From Oscillospiraceae bacterium (GTDB lineage Bacteria; Bacillota; Clostridia; Oscillospirales; Ruminococcaceae): a stretch of DNA of 63,437 bases. Shown piece after piece: positions 44,239-53,061 of the stretch. The notes beneath the pieces are model-generated. The model saw nothing but the letters and a program-made list of their open reading frames with translations. It was not told where the DNA came from and did no database searches. The stretch spans positions 1-63,437 of the forward strand of contig JAFRUS010000109.1 of the NCBI GenBank assembly GCA_017438745.1. Direction: 5' to 3'. A program made the position numbers and the translations under genes. How positions within the stretch are numbered: the stretch's first letter is position 1; the number at the start of each line of letters is the position of its first letter.

Positions 44239-45903
44239 ATGGATCACAATTATTTCTGCGACGGAGTTGAATGGGCTCCTGCACGTTCCCTTTTCAACGC
44301 TCTCGGTCTTACAAAGGAAGAAATGGAACGTCCGCTCGTTGGTATCGTTTCATCATACAACGAGATCGTTCCTGGACATATGAACATCGACAAGATAGTT
44401 GAAGCTGTCAAGACAGGCGTTTCAATGGCAGGCGGTACACCTGTTGTTTTCCCAGCTATCGCTGTATGCGACGGTATCGCAATGGGTCACAAGGGTATGA
44501 AGTACTCACTCGTTACAAGAGACCTCATCGCTGACTCAACTGAATGTATGGCTCTCGCACATCACTTTGACGCACTTGTTATGATACCTAACTGCGACAA
44601 GAACGTACCTGGACTTCTCATGGCTGCTGCCAGAGTAAACGTTCCTACAGTATTCGTAAGCGGCGGCCCTATGCTCGCTGGTCACGTAAAGGGAAAGAAA
44701 ACCTCACTTTCAAGCATGTTTGAGGCAGTTGGTGCCTACACAGCCGGAAAGATCACAATGGAAGACGTTGAAGAATTCGAAAACAAGGCTTGTCCGACCT
44801 GCGGTTCATGTTCAGGCATGTACACAGCCAACTCGATGAACTGCCTTACTGAAGTTCTCGGCATGGCTCTCAGAGGAAACGGTACAATTCCTGCAGTATA
44901 TTCTGAAAGAATCAAGCTTGCGAAGAAGGCTGGTATGGCTGTCATGGAACTTCTCAAGAAGAACATCCGTCCGCGCGACATCATGACAGAAAAGGCATTC
45001 TACAATGCACTTACAGCAGATATGGCTATCGGCTGCTCAACAAACAGCATGCTCCATCTCCCTGCTATCGCTAATGAATGCGGCATCACTATCAACCTCG
45101 ACATGGCAAATGAGATCAGTGCAAAGACTCCGAACATCTGTCATCTTGCTCCGGCAGGCCACGCATACATGGAAGATCTCGATGAGGCAGGCGGTGTTTA
45201 TGCCGTACTTAACGAGCTCAACAAGAAGGGTCTTATCAACACTGACGTTATGACATGCACAGGAAAGACTCTCGGTGAAAATATTTCCGGTGTTGTAAAC
45301 AGGAATACAGATATCATCAGACCGATTGACAATCCGTACAGCCAGACAGGCGGTATCGCAGTTCTCCGCGGCAACCTCGCTCCTGACGGATGCGTTGTTA
45401 AGAGAAGTGCCGTTGCTAAGGAAATGCTCGTTCACAGCGGTCCTGCAAAGGTATTCAACTCCGAGGAAGACGCTATCGAAGCTATCCGCGGCGGTAAAAT
45501 CAAGGCCGGTGACGTTGTTGTCATCCGTTACGAAGGTCCTGCAGGCGGCCCTGGTATGAGAGAAATGCTCTCACCTACATCTGCTATCGCAGGTATGGGT
45601 CTTGACAAGGATGTTGCCCTCATAACTGACGGACGTTTCAGCGGTGCAACAAGAGGTGCTGCTATCGGTCACGTATCTCCTGAAGCTGTAAGCGGCGGTA
45701 ACATCGCTTATGTTGAAGACGGAGATATCATTTCCATCAACATTCCTGAATACTGCATTACTCTTGAAGTTCCTGACGATGTACTCGAAAAGAGACGTGC
45801 GAATACAAAGATATTAAAGAAGGAAAACATTACTGGTTACGCAAGAAGATATGCAGCTATGGTATCTTCAGCTGACAAGGGTGCTATAATAAATAAATTC
45901 TAA
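44239..45903 (+). CDS. ilvD: Dihydroxy-acid dehydratase
   Basis: 554 residues. The three Fe-S ligands are recognisable: [27 protein letters not shown] and the first-domain Cys in the [13 protein letters not shown] region. It removes water from dihydroxyisovalerate or dihydroxymethylvalerate, completing the common branched-chain pathway with ilvBNC. GAAAGG precedes the ATG. Its transcription must pass the family A element at 44061-44171. Confidence 0.96.
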   Translation: MDHNYFCDGVEWAPARSLFNALGLTKEEMERPLVGIVSSYNEIVPGHMNIDKIVEAVKTGVSMAGGTPVVFPAIAVCDGIAMGHKGMKYSLVTRDLIADSTECMALAHHFDALVMIPNCDKNVPGLLMAAARVNVPTVFVSGGPMLAGHVKGKKTSLSSMFEAVGAYTAGKITMEDVEEFENKACPTCGSCSGMYTANSMNCLTEVLGMALRGNGTIPAVYSERIKLAKKAGMAVMELLKKNIRPRDIMTEKAFYNALTADMAIGCSTNSMLHLPAIANECGITINLDMANEISAKTPNICHLAPAGHAYMEDLDEAGGVYAVLNELNKKGLINTDVMTCTGKTLGENISGVVNRNTDIIRPIDNPYSQTGGIAVLRGNLAPDGCVVKRSAVAKEMLVHSGPAKVFNSEEDAIEAIRGGKIKAGDVVVIRYEGPAGGPGMREMLSPTSAIAGMGLDKDVALITDGRFSGATRGAAIGHVSPEAVSGGNIAYVEDGDIISINIPEYCITLEVPDDVLEKRRANTKILKKENITGYARRYAAMVSSADKGAIINKF

Positions 45904-45916
45904 TATAACACTTATA

Positions 45917-46029
45917 AACCGCAGTACCGGCTATGCCGTACTGCGGTTATCATGTGTCGATATCAGCAAATGGGGTTCGGGGCGAAGCCCCCGTCCCCCT
46001 ACCGCCAATCCTGCGAAGCAGGATTGGCG
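45917..46029. repeat. Palindromic element, family A variant, copy 6
   Basis: Three hairpins: AACCGCAGTACCGGC / GCCGTACTGCGGTT (45917-45948, terminator-like after ilvD), GGGGCGAAGCCCC (45979-45992) and CGCCAATCCTGC / GCAGGATTGGCG (46002-46029). Loops and order resemble copy 1 but stem sequences differ. Confidence 0.6.
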
Positions 46030-46139
46030 ATTAAATCTGTATTAATCTAAAGTATTATAAACGGAGGCGCTTTAAAATAAAAAGCTCTTTAAAACAGCTG
46101 TATTACAAGCTGAATTCACTTGTAATTTTCAGAGATATA

Positions 46140-47279
46140 ATGAACTGCCGCACAATGCAGAGCCTTAGTGCACTGCTTAAATGTGTAAGTCATGAAGATA
46201 CACCGACTGAAGATTCTATCCTTGCGTATGCTGACTTCGTTTCCGACCTCTACCGTCACCACAATGACCTCGGCACATATGTTCTCACACTTGTTTTTGA
46301 GGACGAAAATATCTGCATGATCAAAAAGGGTAAGAACGAAGAGATAAGTGAAAAGATGTATTCCTGCCTTGAAAACGAACTCTCAGCACTTGAAGAGATA
46401 TCTCAGATAACATCTGAAGAGATAAAAAAGGCAATAGACTACGACGGATTTCTGCCGGACTGGGACAATACTCCTTATGACTTTAAGGCAGAGTACAGCA
46501 CAAGAATAGATAACGTTGATAAATACGGTTACGGTACTTATGCAAAGTACTACATGTTTATTCTTAAGGACGGAAACATCGTTCCTGTCAAGCATCCGGA
46601 CGAAGTAAAACTCTCGCAGCTTATCGGATACGAGACACAGCGAAAGATGATCATCGACAATACCCTTGCACTTCTCAGGGGCAAGCCTGCTTCAAACGTT
46701 CTTCTTACAGGTGACGCAGGTACGGGTAAATCTTCTTCTGTAAAGGCTATCGCCAATGAGTACAGAAATGAAGGCCTGAGAATAATCGAGATCAGAAAGG
46801 ATCAGCTCCGCGACATTCCGGCTGTTATCGACAACTTAAGCACTAATCCGCTCAAGTTCATTCTGTTCATCGATGACCTCTGCTTTGAATCAGATGATGA
46901 CAACTTCGGTGCACTGAAAGCCATACTCGAAGGTTCAGTTTCCGCAAGAACCCAGAACATCGCTATCTATGCAACGAGCAACAGAAGACACCTTGTAAAG
47001 GAAAACTTCTCTGACAGAGACGGCGACGACATGCACAGAAACGACACCGTTCAGCAGCTCATCTCACTTTCAGAACGTTTCGGTCTGAAGATCTCATTCT
47101 CGAAACCGCTCAAAGACGAATACCTGAAGATCGTCGCCGGTCTTGCAGAACAGAACGGTCTTTCTATTCCGGAAGAAAAACTCTTCGCCGAAGCAGAACA
47201 GTTCGCCCTCGCCAAGAGCGGCCGCTCCGCAAGAGCAGCAAAACAGTTCATCGATAAGATGATAGCTGAAAATACGTAA
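46140..47279 (+). CDS. DUF815-type AAA+ ATPase
   Basis: 379 residues from the first ATG. Walker A GDAGTGKS (about 197-204), Walker B LKFILFIDDLCFE (with two Asp), sensor 1 ATSNRRHL and an arginine-finger region, matching DUF815, a predicted ATPase of unknown client. The frame stays open 21 codons further upstream and reads LKQLYYKLNSLVIFRDI, which looks like the conserved N terminus of this family; it begins at an ATA (46077) placed 9 bases after GGAGG (46063-46067). The true start is therefore probably upstream of 46140 at a nonstandard codon. No partner gene is evident. Confidence 0.8.
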   Translation: MNCRTMQSLSALLKCVSHEDTPTEDSILAYADFVSDLYRHHNDLGTYVLTLVFEDENICMIKKGKNEEISEKMYSCLENELSALEEISQITSEEIKKAIDYDGFLPDWDNTPYDFKAEYSTRIDNVDKYGYGTYAKYYMFILKDGNIVPVKHPDEVKLSQLIGYETQRKMIIDNTLALLRGKPASNVLLTGDAGTGKSSSVKAIANEYRNEGLRIIEIRKDQLRDIPAVIDNLSTNPLKFILFIDDLCFESDDDNFGALKAILEGSVSARTQNIAIYATSNRRHLVKENFSDRDGDDMHRNDTVQQLISLSERFGLKISFSKPLKDEYLKIVAGLAEQNGLSIPEEKLFAEAEQFALAKSGRSARAAKQFIDKMIAENT

Positions 47280-47288
47280 TCAAAACCG

Positions 47289-47328
47289 ATCTCCCTGCTT
47301 TCACAAATGTAAAACAGGGGGATTTTTT
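47289..47328 (+). terminator. Terminator of the DUF815 gene
   Basis: ATCTCCCTG and CAGGGGGAT arms with a 17-base loop, then six T, starting 10 bases after the stop. Confidence 0.75.
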
Positions 47329-47374
47329 CTGTATGGATAATCGGTGTTTTCCTGAGTTTAATGTATCAGGGGTA

Positions 47375-47413
47375 TTGACAACCGTCTTGTATAGATGTAT
47401 AATTGTATACAAT
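47375..47413 (+). promoter_or_regulatory. Promoter and FCD-GntR operator
   Basis: TTGACA (47375-47380), 17 bases, TATAAT (47398-47403). The perfect palindrome ATTGTATACAAT (47402-47413) begins within the -10 box and fits the TxGTATACxA operator type of FCD-class GntR proteins. The regulator is probably the GntR gene at 48846. Confidence 0.75.
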
Positions 47414-47451
47414 AACACAATTATACAGAAATACATCAGGAGGAAAAGGTT

Positions 47452-48843
47452 ATGAACCACACTATGCCGAACATCAGTCTCAGCAAACGCACGAATCTGC
47501 TTGACTTTGACACTTACGAATATGAAATGCAGGAAGTTGACCGTCCTGAACTCTTCCGTGAAATGTTCCCTTATTCGGAAGTTCCGAAAGTTGCTTTCAA
47601 CTACCGTCATGTACCTATGAACATGCCGGAGGAAATATATATCACTGATACTTCATTCCGTGACGGTCAGCAGTCCCGTGCACCTTATACTACCTCACAG
47701 ATAGTTGATCTTTATAAAATGCTGCATCGTCTCGGCGGTAAAAACGGTATCATAAGACAGACTGAGTTTTTCGTTTATTCAAAGAGCGACCGTGATGCAC
47801 TCGAACAGTGCATGGCTCTCGGATATGAATTTCCTGAGATCACGACCTGGATAAGAGCAAGCAAAAAGGATTTTGAGCTTGTTAAAAACATCGGCATAAA
47901 AGAAACAGGCGTCCTTGTCTCCTGCTCTGACTATCATATCTTCAACAAGATGGGGCTTGACAGAAAAAAGGCCCTCGACAAATATCTCGGCGTCGTAAAG
48001 GAATGTATTGAAGCAGGACTGAAGCCAAGATGCCATTTTGAAGATATCACCCGTGCAGATTTCTACGGATTTGTAGTTCCGTTTGCGATCGAACTCCGCA
48101 AGCTTTCCGAAGAAAGCGGAGTACCGATCAAGATACGTGCCTGTGACACAATGGGATATGGCATTCCGTATCCGGGTGCAGCTCTGCCGAGAAGCGTATC
48201 CGGTATCATCTACGGATTACAGCACTACGCCGGATTTTCAAGTGATATGCTGGAATGGCACGGACACAACGACTTCTACAAGGGCGTAGCCAATGCATCT
48301 GCTGCATGGCTCTACGGTGCCGGTGCCGTAAACTGCTCGCTGCTCGGAATCGGTGAACGAACAGGAAACGTTCCGCTTGAAGCAATGGTATTTGAATATG
48401 CTTCACTCAAAGGTACTCTTAACGGAATGGACACTTCAGTTATCACCGAGATCGCTGACTATATAGTAAACGAGACACATTACGATCTGCCGGCCATGAC
48501 TCCTTTTGTGGGAAGAAACTTCAACATCACCCGTGCCGGTATCCACGCTGACGGACTTATGAAGGACGAGGAGATCTACAACATCTTCGATACAACGGCA
48601 CTTCTTAACAGACCGCCGCTCGTATCGGTAAGCGCATCTTCAGGACTTGCAGGTATCGCCTGCTGGATCAACAACTATTACAGGCTCTCAGGGGAAAAAC
48701 GCATCGACAAGAAAAATCCTGCTGTAGCAAAAATGAAGGAATGGATCGACAGAGAATATGAAGGCGGACGTGTAACTGTGATCAGCGACGATGAGCTTGT
48801 ATCACTCGTAAAACAGTATCTGCCTGAACTGAAGGAGAGATAA
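47452..48843 (+). CDS. Pyruvate-carboxyltransferase-fold enzyme, Re-citrate synthase / isopropylmalate synthase-like
   Basis: 463 residues of the HMGL-like TIM barrel. The active-site start is DTSFRDGQQSRAPYTTSQ instead of DTTLRDGEQ, with the metal ligands HGHND near 267-271 and GIGERTGN. The DxxFRDGQQxRxPY branch with the GGxNGIIRQxEFF element is the one that, to my knowledge, includes the anaerobic Re-citrate synthase, so acetyl-CoA plus oxaloacetate to citrate (toward glutamate) is the preferred role; isopropylmalate or homocitrate synthesis remains possible. AGGAGG precedes the ATG. It is cotranscribed with the GntR gene 2 bases after it. Confidence 0.7.
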   Translation: MNHTMPNISLSKRTNLLDFDTYEYEMQEVDRPELFREMFPYSEVPKVAFNYRHVPMNMPEEIYITDTSFRDGQQSRAPYTTSQIVDLYKMLHRLGGKNGIIRQTEFFVYSKSDRDALEQCMALGYEFPEITTWIRASKKDFELVKNIGIKETGVLVSCSDYHIFNKMGLDRKKALDKYLGVVKECIEAGLKPRCHFEDITRADFYGFVVPFAIELRKLSEESGVPIKIRACDTMGYGIPYPGAALPRSVSGIIYGLQHYAGFSSDMLEWHGHNDFYKGVANASAAWLYGAGAVNCSLLGIGERTGNVPLEAMVFEYASLKGTLNGMDTSVITEIADYIVNETHYDLPAMTPFVGRNFNITRAGIHADGLMKDEEIYNIFDTTALLNRPPLVSVSASSGLAGIACWINNYYRLSGEKRIDKKNPAVAKMKEWIDREYEGGRVTVISDDELVSLVKQYLPELKER

Positions 48844-48845
48844 TT

Positions 48846-49520
48846 ATGCTGCTGGAAACAGATGACCGTTCACTGCGTATAAGGGTTTTCAACGCCATTG
48901 AAAACGCCATACTTGACGGCGAGTACAGGGACGGCGACAGTCTTAACGAACTTAAGCTTTCAAAGGAGCTGGGCGTCAGCAGAACTCCGGTACGTGAAGC
49001 ACTCATGCAGCTTGAACTTGAAGGGCTTGTAAAGAACGTGCCTAACAAGGGTGCTGTGGTTATCGGCGTAACTGAACAGGACATTCACGACATCTATGAG
49101 ATACGCATTCGTATCGAGGGGCTTGCTGCCCGCCTCTGCGCTGAAAATATCACAGATGATGAGCTGCGCGCCCTTGAACAGATAGTTGATCTTCAGGAGT
49201 TTTATCTTCTTAAGAACGACACTGAACAGATCTGGAAGCTCGACGGTGACTTCCATAAGATAATCTACGACGCATCACGCAGCCGTCCGCTACGGTTTAC
49301 TCTTTCCAATTTCCACAACTACATAAAAAAAGCCCGCGACATTTCCGTGCAGACGGAAGGCAGAGCTGAAAAAACCGTTGCGGAACACCGCGCAATACTC
49401 GACGCAATCAAGGAACATAACGGCAGTCTTTCAGAACAGCTGACCGCGAAGCATATTTCAAATGCTGAAGATAATCTCTTTGAAAATGCTATGAAAGACA
49501 GTACGGAAAGTTCAGACTAA
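48846..49520 (+). CDS. GntR-family regulator, FCD class
   Basis: 224 residues. Winged helix at about 10-75 (SKELGVSRTPVREALMQLELEGLV) and an FCD ligand-binding domain (85-215) with the metal-site residues in DGDFHKIIYDASR and TVAEHRAILDAIKEHN (Asp, His, His). FCD domains bind organic acids such as citrate, lactate or 2-oxo acids through a metal ion. It follows the citrate-synthase-like gene after 2 bases and has a palindromic site in the operon promoter, so feedback control by a carboxylate product is likely. Confidence 0.88.
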   Translation: MLLETDDRSLRIRVFNAIENAILDGEYRDGDSLNELKLSKELGVSRTPVREALMQLELEGLVKNVPNKGAVVIGVTEQDIHDIYEIRIRIEGLAARLCAENITDDELRALEQIVDLQEFYLLKNDTEQIWKLDGDFHKIIYDASRSRPLRFTLSNFHNYIKKARDISVQTEGRAEKTVAEHRAILDAIKEHNGSLSEQLTAKHISNAEDNLFENAMKDSTESSD

Positions 49521-49568
49521 CTCAAATAAGCCGGTTAAATACGCTGCTTGTTTCAATAATCAGGTTTT

Positions 49569-49668
49569 AGCCGATATGCAGGAAGCAAACGTAGTTTGCG
49601 GATCTGCAAGGCAATATAAATGATTTTATTATAGTGAACGTAAAAATCTTTTTTGAGTTCACTATAAT
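49569..49668. repeat. Palindromic element, family C, copy 1
   Basis: Core at 49569-49612: AGCCGATATGCAGGAAGC, then CAAACGTAGTTTG and CTGCAAGGC, which fold together. It is followed by a TATAGTGAAC / GTTCACTATA stem (49630-49667). The core recurs at 54701-54735 (inverted) and 61925-61969. Confidence 0.7.
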
Positions 49669-49682
49669 TACTGCAAACAATT

Positions 49683-49712
49683 ACAGCCACCTCATTGATT
49701 CTGAGGTGGCTG
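49683..49712. terminator. Bidirectional terminator between converging genes
   Basis: ACAGCCACCTCA and TGAGGTGGCTGT, a 12-base perfect stem, between the FCD regulator and the minus-strand serine hydrolase. T runs are weak on both sides. Confidence 0.6.
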
Positions 49713-49725
49713 TTCTTATGTCAGG

Positions 49726-50775
49726 TTATTTCATGAGTTTCCTCACAATTCGAAGATAATCAAAGACATTTATGATGCCGTCGTGGTTGACATCAGCAGT
49801 TTCCGCGTTCGGCAGGCTTATATTTCCGTTTATTAAAAGATATTTGCCAAGCAGAACAAGATCTTCGGAACTCACATTTCCGTCTGCGTTTATATCACCA
49901 TATACCGGAAGTGTCGCCTTATATTCCTTCACAATGTTTTCTGCTAATCCTGCAGCTTTGCTTACAAAATCCGCATCGATAAAGTCTTCATCAGTATAGG
50001 TTCCGTGAGATGCCTTCGTGAAGACTGTAAAAATATACGGAACATCACCGGAGACGTAACTGCATTCGTGATACACATACTGAAACTGTCCGTATTTGGC
50101 TGCGACATCATTTTTACCATCTGAAAGAACTGATCTGGAAACAATATCTGTCGAACCGCACAGGGCATCCCAGGCGGTTTTCCATGCCTCACCGTCATGT
50201 GCGTGAAGCGCCATCTGTTTCATGGAATCATACATGTACAGTGCGGTAATATCCGGCCATCTCGGCGAAGGAGTTCCGAGTCTGACATCGTATCCCCATT
50301 CTTTCATCATGCTGTTGAATCCTTCTGTTCCGAAATAGTATACGAGAACGTCGTAAGCCACATTGTCCGAATATCTCAGCATGTAGTCGAGAAGATCGCG
50401 AATGGTGTATTCCGTACCATCCTCGCCGTGCCTGATAATACCTGTTCCCTTGTGCCACCAGTCCGAAGTGTAGACAAAAGTATCGTCGAGGGATCTTTTT
50501 CCGGCTGCCAGTTCCTTGCACACAAACACTGCATACGGAAGTTTTATCAGACTTGCACTGAACAGAGGCGTGTCCGCATTATGCGAATACAGCTCCTCCC
50601 CGTCCATTGTACGAATGTGAACTTCGCAGAAATTCTCATAATTCCTCACAAATTCATCCATATCAGAAACGGCATCCGCCGAAACCCTGTCCGGCACTGA
50701 AAAGAAATATAAAACGAAGAGAATTAACGCCGATATAAACGAAACACCTGAATTAAAACGCCTTTTTATTTTCAT
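49726..50775 (-). CDS. Dockerin-bearing class A beta-lactamase-fold serine hydrolase
   Basis: 349 residues. Signal peptide 1-34. Catalytic landmarks: S75-L-I-K78, the second motif S136-D-N138 and a third motif position K227-Y-G229 in place of KTG. The Glu166 of true beta-lactamases has no evident equivalent in TPSPRWPDITAL, so a carboxypeptidase, esterase or peptidase role is more likely than penicillin hydrolysis. Residues 291-349 are a two-repeat dockerin (DINADGNVSSEDLVLLGKYL; DVNHDGIINVFDYLRIVRKL). Thus an enzyme with a beta-lactamase fold is tethered to cellulosome cohesins outside the cell. Confidence 0.85.
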   Translation of the reverse strand: MKIKRRFNSGVSFISALILFVLYFFSVPDRVSADAVSDMDEFVRNYENFCEVHIRTMDGEELYSHNADTPLFSASLIKLPYAVFVCKELAAGKRSLDDTFVYTSDWWHKGTGIIRHGEDGTEYTIRDLLDYMLRYSDNVAYDVLVYYFGTEGFNSMMKEWGYDVRLGTPSPRWPDITALYMYDSMKQMALHAHDGEAWKTAWDALCGSTDIVSRSVLSDGKNDVAAKYGQFQYVYHECSYVSGDVPYIFTVFTKASHGTYTDEDFIDADFVSKAAGLAENIVKEYKATLPVYGDINADGNVSSEDLVLLGKYLLINGNISLPNAETADVNHDGIINVFDYLRIVRKLMK

Positions 50776-50803
50776 ATCTTTCTCCTGACGGCAAAAAGGT
50801 TCT

Positions 50804-50905
50804 GGAAAACACTGATCAAACCGGAAATATGGCTTCGCCGTATTTCCGGAGGTGGAGACTGCGGGGCTTCGCTCCGTACCCCGCGCTGATTTATAACTAT
50901 ATCAG
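50804..50905. repeat. Palindromic element, family A, copy 7
   Basis: GGAAAACACTGATCAAACCGG at the left, the CCGGAAATA / TATTTCCGG hairpin (50821-50849), GCGGGGCTTCGCTCCG, and CGCTGATTTATA...ATATCAG at the right. Its right end carries the last bases and stop codon of the deformylase gene. Confidence 0.75.
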
Positions 50906-51310
50906 AACACCGTTGCAGTGATCAATTTCGTGCTGTATTATCTGGGCTGTGATGCCGGAAAACATCTTCACACGAGGCTCGAATTTTTCATTCTGCCAGC
51001 GGACTTTGATAGTTTTGTACCGCTCAACAGGACGCGGTCCGCCGGTGAGTGAAAGGCATCCTTCCTCGGTTTTGTACGGCTTTTCACATCTGATTATTTC
51101 CGGATTGAACATTACAGTGTATTTTCCGCCGTCATCAAAAACGATTATACGCTTTAAAACGCCGATCATATTTGCCGCCATTCCTATGCATGCTTCCCTG
51201 TTTGCCGTGATCGTATCCACCATATCGACAGCAGTCTGAAGGTCATCGGCAGTCGCCGGTTCTGATTTTACCGCAAGAAATATCGGATCGTGTACTATAT
51301 CTTTTACCAT
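50897..51310 (-). CDS. def: Peptide deformylase
   Basis: 137 residues from the ATG at 51310. The three deformylase motifs are present: GMAANMIGV (motif 1 in its divergent gut-Firmicute form with Met for Gln), EEGCLSLTG with the metal-binding Cys, and QHEIDHCNG with both His and the catalytic Glu. It removes the formyl group from nascent proteins. The start at 51310 (VKDIVHDPIFL) fits family length; an ATG at 51334 is possible and AGGAG lies 13 bases before 51310. The stop codon lies inside a family A element. Confidence 0.88.
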   Translation of the reverse strand: MVKDIVHDPIFLAVKSEPATADDLQTAVDMVDTITANREACIGMAANMIGVLKRIIVFDDGGKYTVMFNPEIIRCEKPYKTEEGCLSLTGGPRPVERYKTIKVRWQNEKFEPRVKMFSGITAQIIQHEIDHCNGVLI

Positions 51311-51594
51311 CTGAAAATTACAACTCCTGATCATGTTTTTATTTTTATTCTTCCTTTATATCGCAGATACGTGCAGATGTCAATACTGATTGATTTCATT
51401 TGTAAGTTGTCACAAACCCCATTATATATTTTTGTAAAATCGGTCACCGTATTTTTGATACAAATCTCAGGATGGACCATACTTCGCCATACAATTCGTA
51501 GTTTCATTTATTGACGATTTAATGACATTATGTTACTATAGTAAACGGCAATAACCCCGGTGTTCCGATCACGGACAGTTAAAGGAGAACAGAC

Positions 51595-51690
51595 ATGCAG
51601 ACAATACTTATAACCGATGATTTCTGTTCGTCAGACCAGAGCTTTGCCTCCGCCTTCCTTCAGATTCCACCTCACGATGGACACCCTTGA
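51595..51690 (+). pseudogene. Truncated response-regulator start fused to an IS-like remnant
   Basis: AAAGGAG lies 7 bases ahead of an ATG encoding MQTILITDDF, the opening strand and acidic pair of a CheY-like receiver domain. After about ten codons the frame changes character (CSSDQSFASAFLQIPPHDGH) and stops. The following 90 bases (to about 51765), with GACTTTCACCCTTTAGAAAC and a GTGCGC / GCGCAC hairpin, look like a sequence that I recall from ends of insertion elements in gut Firmicutes. Interpretation: a response regulator gene destroyed by insertion and deletion. The rest of the gap (51335-51594) holds nothing I can identify. Confidence 0.4.
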
Positions 51691-51766
51691 CTTTGGCTGT
51701 ATCCTTCCCACTGTCGGGCTGATTCGGGACTTTCACCCTTTAGAAACGTGCGCTGCCGAGCGCACT

Positions 51767-51811
51767 AAAAAAGATCCCTGCAGGATGACATATCTCCTGC
51801 AGGGATCTTTT
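51767..51811. terminator. Strong terminator downstream of the solute-binding protein gene
   Basis: AAAGATCCCTGCAGGA pairs perfectly with TCCTGCAGGGATCTTT around a 9-base loop, with A and T runs on each side, so it can act in both directions. Confidence 0.85.
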
Positions 51812-53061
51812 TATTTCATGTCCAGTATTTCTTTGTAAAGCTGCTCGGCAGCTTCTTCAGATGAAGCCTTGTCAAATATCACAAGATCACAGGCATCTAT
51901 GAATTTATCGATAAGTCCACCGTCTTCAATAAACGGATTCATTTTTTCTATGGTTTTAGTCGTTTCCATTTTTGATGATGCTTCATACTGCAGACCTTCA
52001 AGCTTATTATTTGCAAGCAGGGCTATTCTGGCTCGTTTACTTAACGGCACGCCTTTTTCAACACCCTGAAGTTCTGCCATCTCCTCACTGTTCATCAGAA
52101 ATTCCAGCAGCATTGCGGCTTCCTTCGGATGTTCGGTATTTCTGCTTACCGCATACAGAGTTGCCGGTTTAGCATACCATCCCTCACCGCTTTCGTGAGA
52201 AGCATCATGAGGATAGGATGTAATGACGATTTCATTTCCGTTTTCCAGAGCTTTTTTATAGTAATTCTGAGCATCACTTACCCAGGCTACTGTTCCTGCA
52301 TATGTTCCGTTGTCTATGCTTAATCTGTCATAGTATTCAACAGGAGGAAATACTTTTTCATCGACCATACGATCATAAAAATCAAGAATTATCTTCAATT
52401 CAGGCGCTTTGAAATTCAGTTTTCCGTTATCAGTCAGCAGCTTCTTCCCTGTCATCTGTTCAGCGTATGCAACCGAAAAGAGCCAGAGTGATTTGGACGA
52501 TCCCGCTATCGGATAAACGTCATCTTTTTTCATCACTTTTGCAGCATTAACATAGTCATCCCATGTTTCAGGAATATTAAGTCCGTATTTATCATATATC
52601 GTCCTGTTTATATAAACAGTTTCCGTATTCAACGCAATAGGCACAGCATTCAGGATCCCGCCGCGTTTACCGTAATCAAGTATATCCTGATCATATGTCG
52701 TAAGATCAAAATACTCATCCAGCTGAGCAATGTCGTAATATCCCTTGCCGTCAGGCGAAAACTCCGAAAGCCATCCGAAGTTGATCTGCATAACATCAGC
52801 TTCTCTGCCTGAGATCATCTGGATACGGTTACGCAGTTCGTAGCCTGACCATTCCGAATAACTTACATTGACTTTGATACCGGGATTGAGTTCTTCGAAT
52901 TTACGTACTCCCTCTATAGTGTACTCTGTTCTCGTATCATTTCCCCACCAGGAAAACGTGATCTCGACTCTGCTTTTCTGCTCGGTGATAATAGTTTCAT
53001 GTTCACATCCGGAGAAAAGAATGATACAGGAAGCCAGAAGTGCGACCAGTCTTTTACTCAT
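51811..53061 (-). CDS. Solute-binding lipoprotein (family 1, sugar-type)
   Basis: 416 residues. The lipoprotein signal MSMSKRLVALLASCIILFSGC, or two residues shorter, has the acylated Cys in FSGC. The mature part shows family 1 ABC solute-binding features: FSWWGNDTRTE, VNVSYSEWSGYELRNRI, VMQINFGWLSEF, PIALNTETVYINRTIYDKYG and WDDYVNAAKVMKKDD. No ABC permease or ATPase gene is adjacent; instead the upstream gene (overlap of 8 bases) is a membrane diguanylate cyclase. It may therefore deliver a ligand to a sensor, or serve a distant sugar transporter. The start at 53061 has GGGGGAGG 8 bases ahead. Confidence 0.82.
   Translation of the reverse strand: MSKRLVALLASCIILFSGCEHETIITEQKSRVEITFSWWGNDTRTEYTIEGVRKFEELNPGIKVNVSYSEWSGYELRNRIQMISGREADVMQINFGWLSEFSPDGKGYYDIAQLDEYFDLTTYDQDILDYGKRGGILNAVPIALNTETVYINRTIYDKYGLNIPETWDDYVNAAKVMKKDDVYPIAGSSKSLWLFSVAYAEQMTGKKLLTDNGKLNFKAPELKIILDFYDRMVDEKVFPPVEYYDRLSIDNGTYAGTVAWVSDAQNYYKKALENGNEIVITSYPHDASHESGEGWYAKPATLYAVSRNTEHPKEAAMLLEFLMNSEEMAELQGVEKGVPLSKRARIALLANNKLEGLQYEASSKMETTKTIEKMNPFIEDGGLIDKFIDACDLVIFDKASSEEAAEQLYKEILDMK

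Noticed and set aside
49726..50775. True penicillin-hydrolysing beta-lactamase
   Set aside because: No Glu166 equivalent and KYG instead of KTG; a resistance role is not supported by the sequence.
51617..51838. Independent 73-codon gene over the IS-like remnant
   Set aside because: It runs through a strong bidirectional terminator and into the end of the opposite gene; better explained as remnant sequence.
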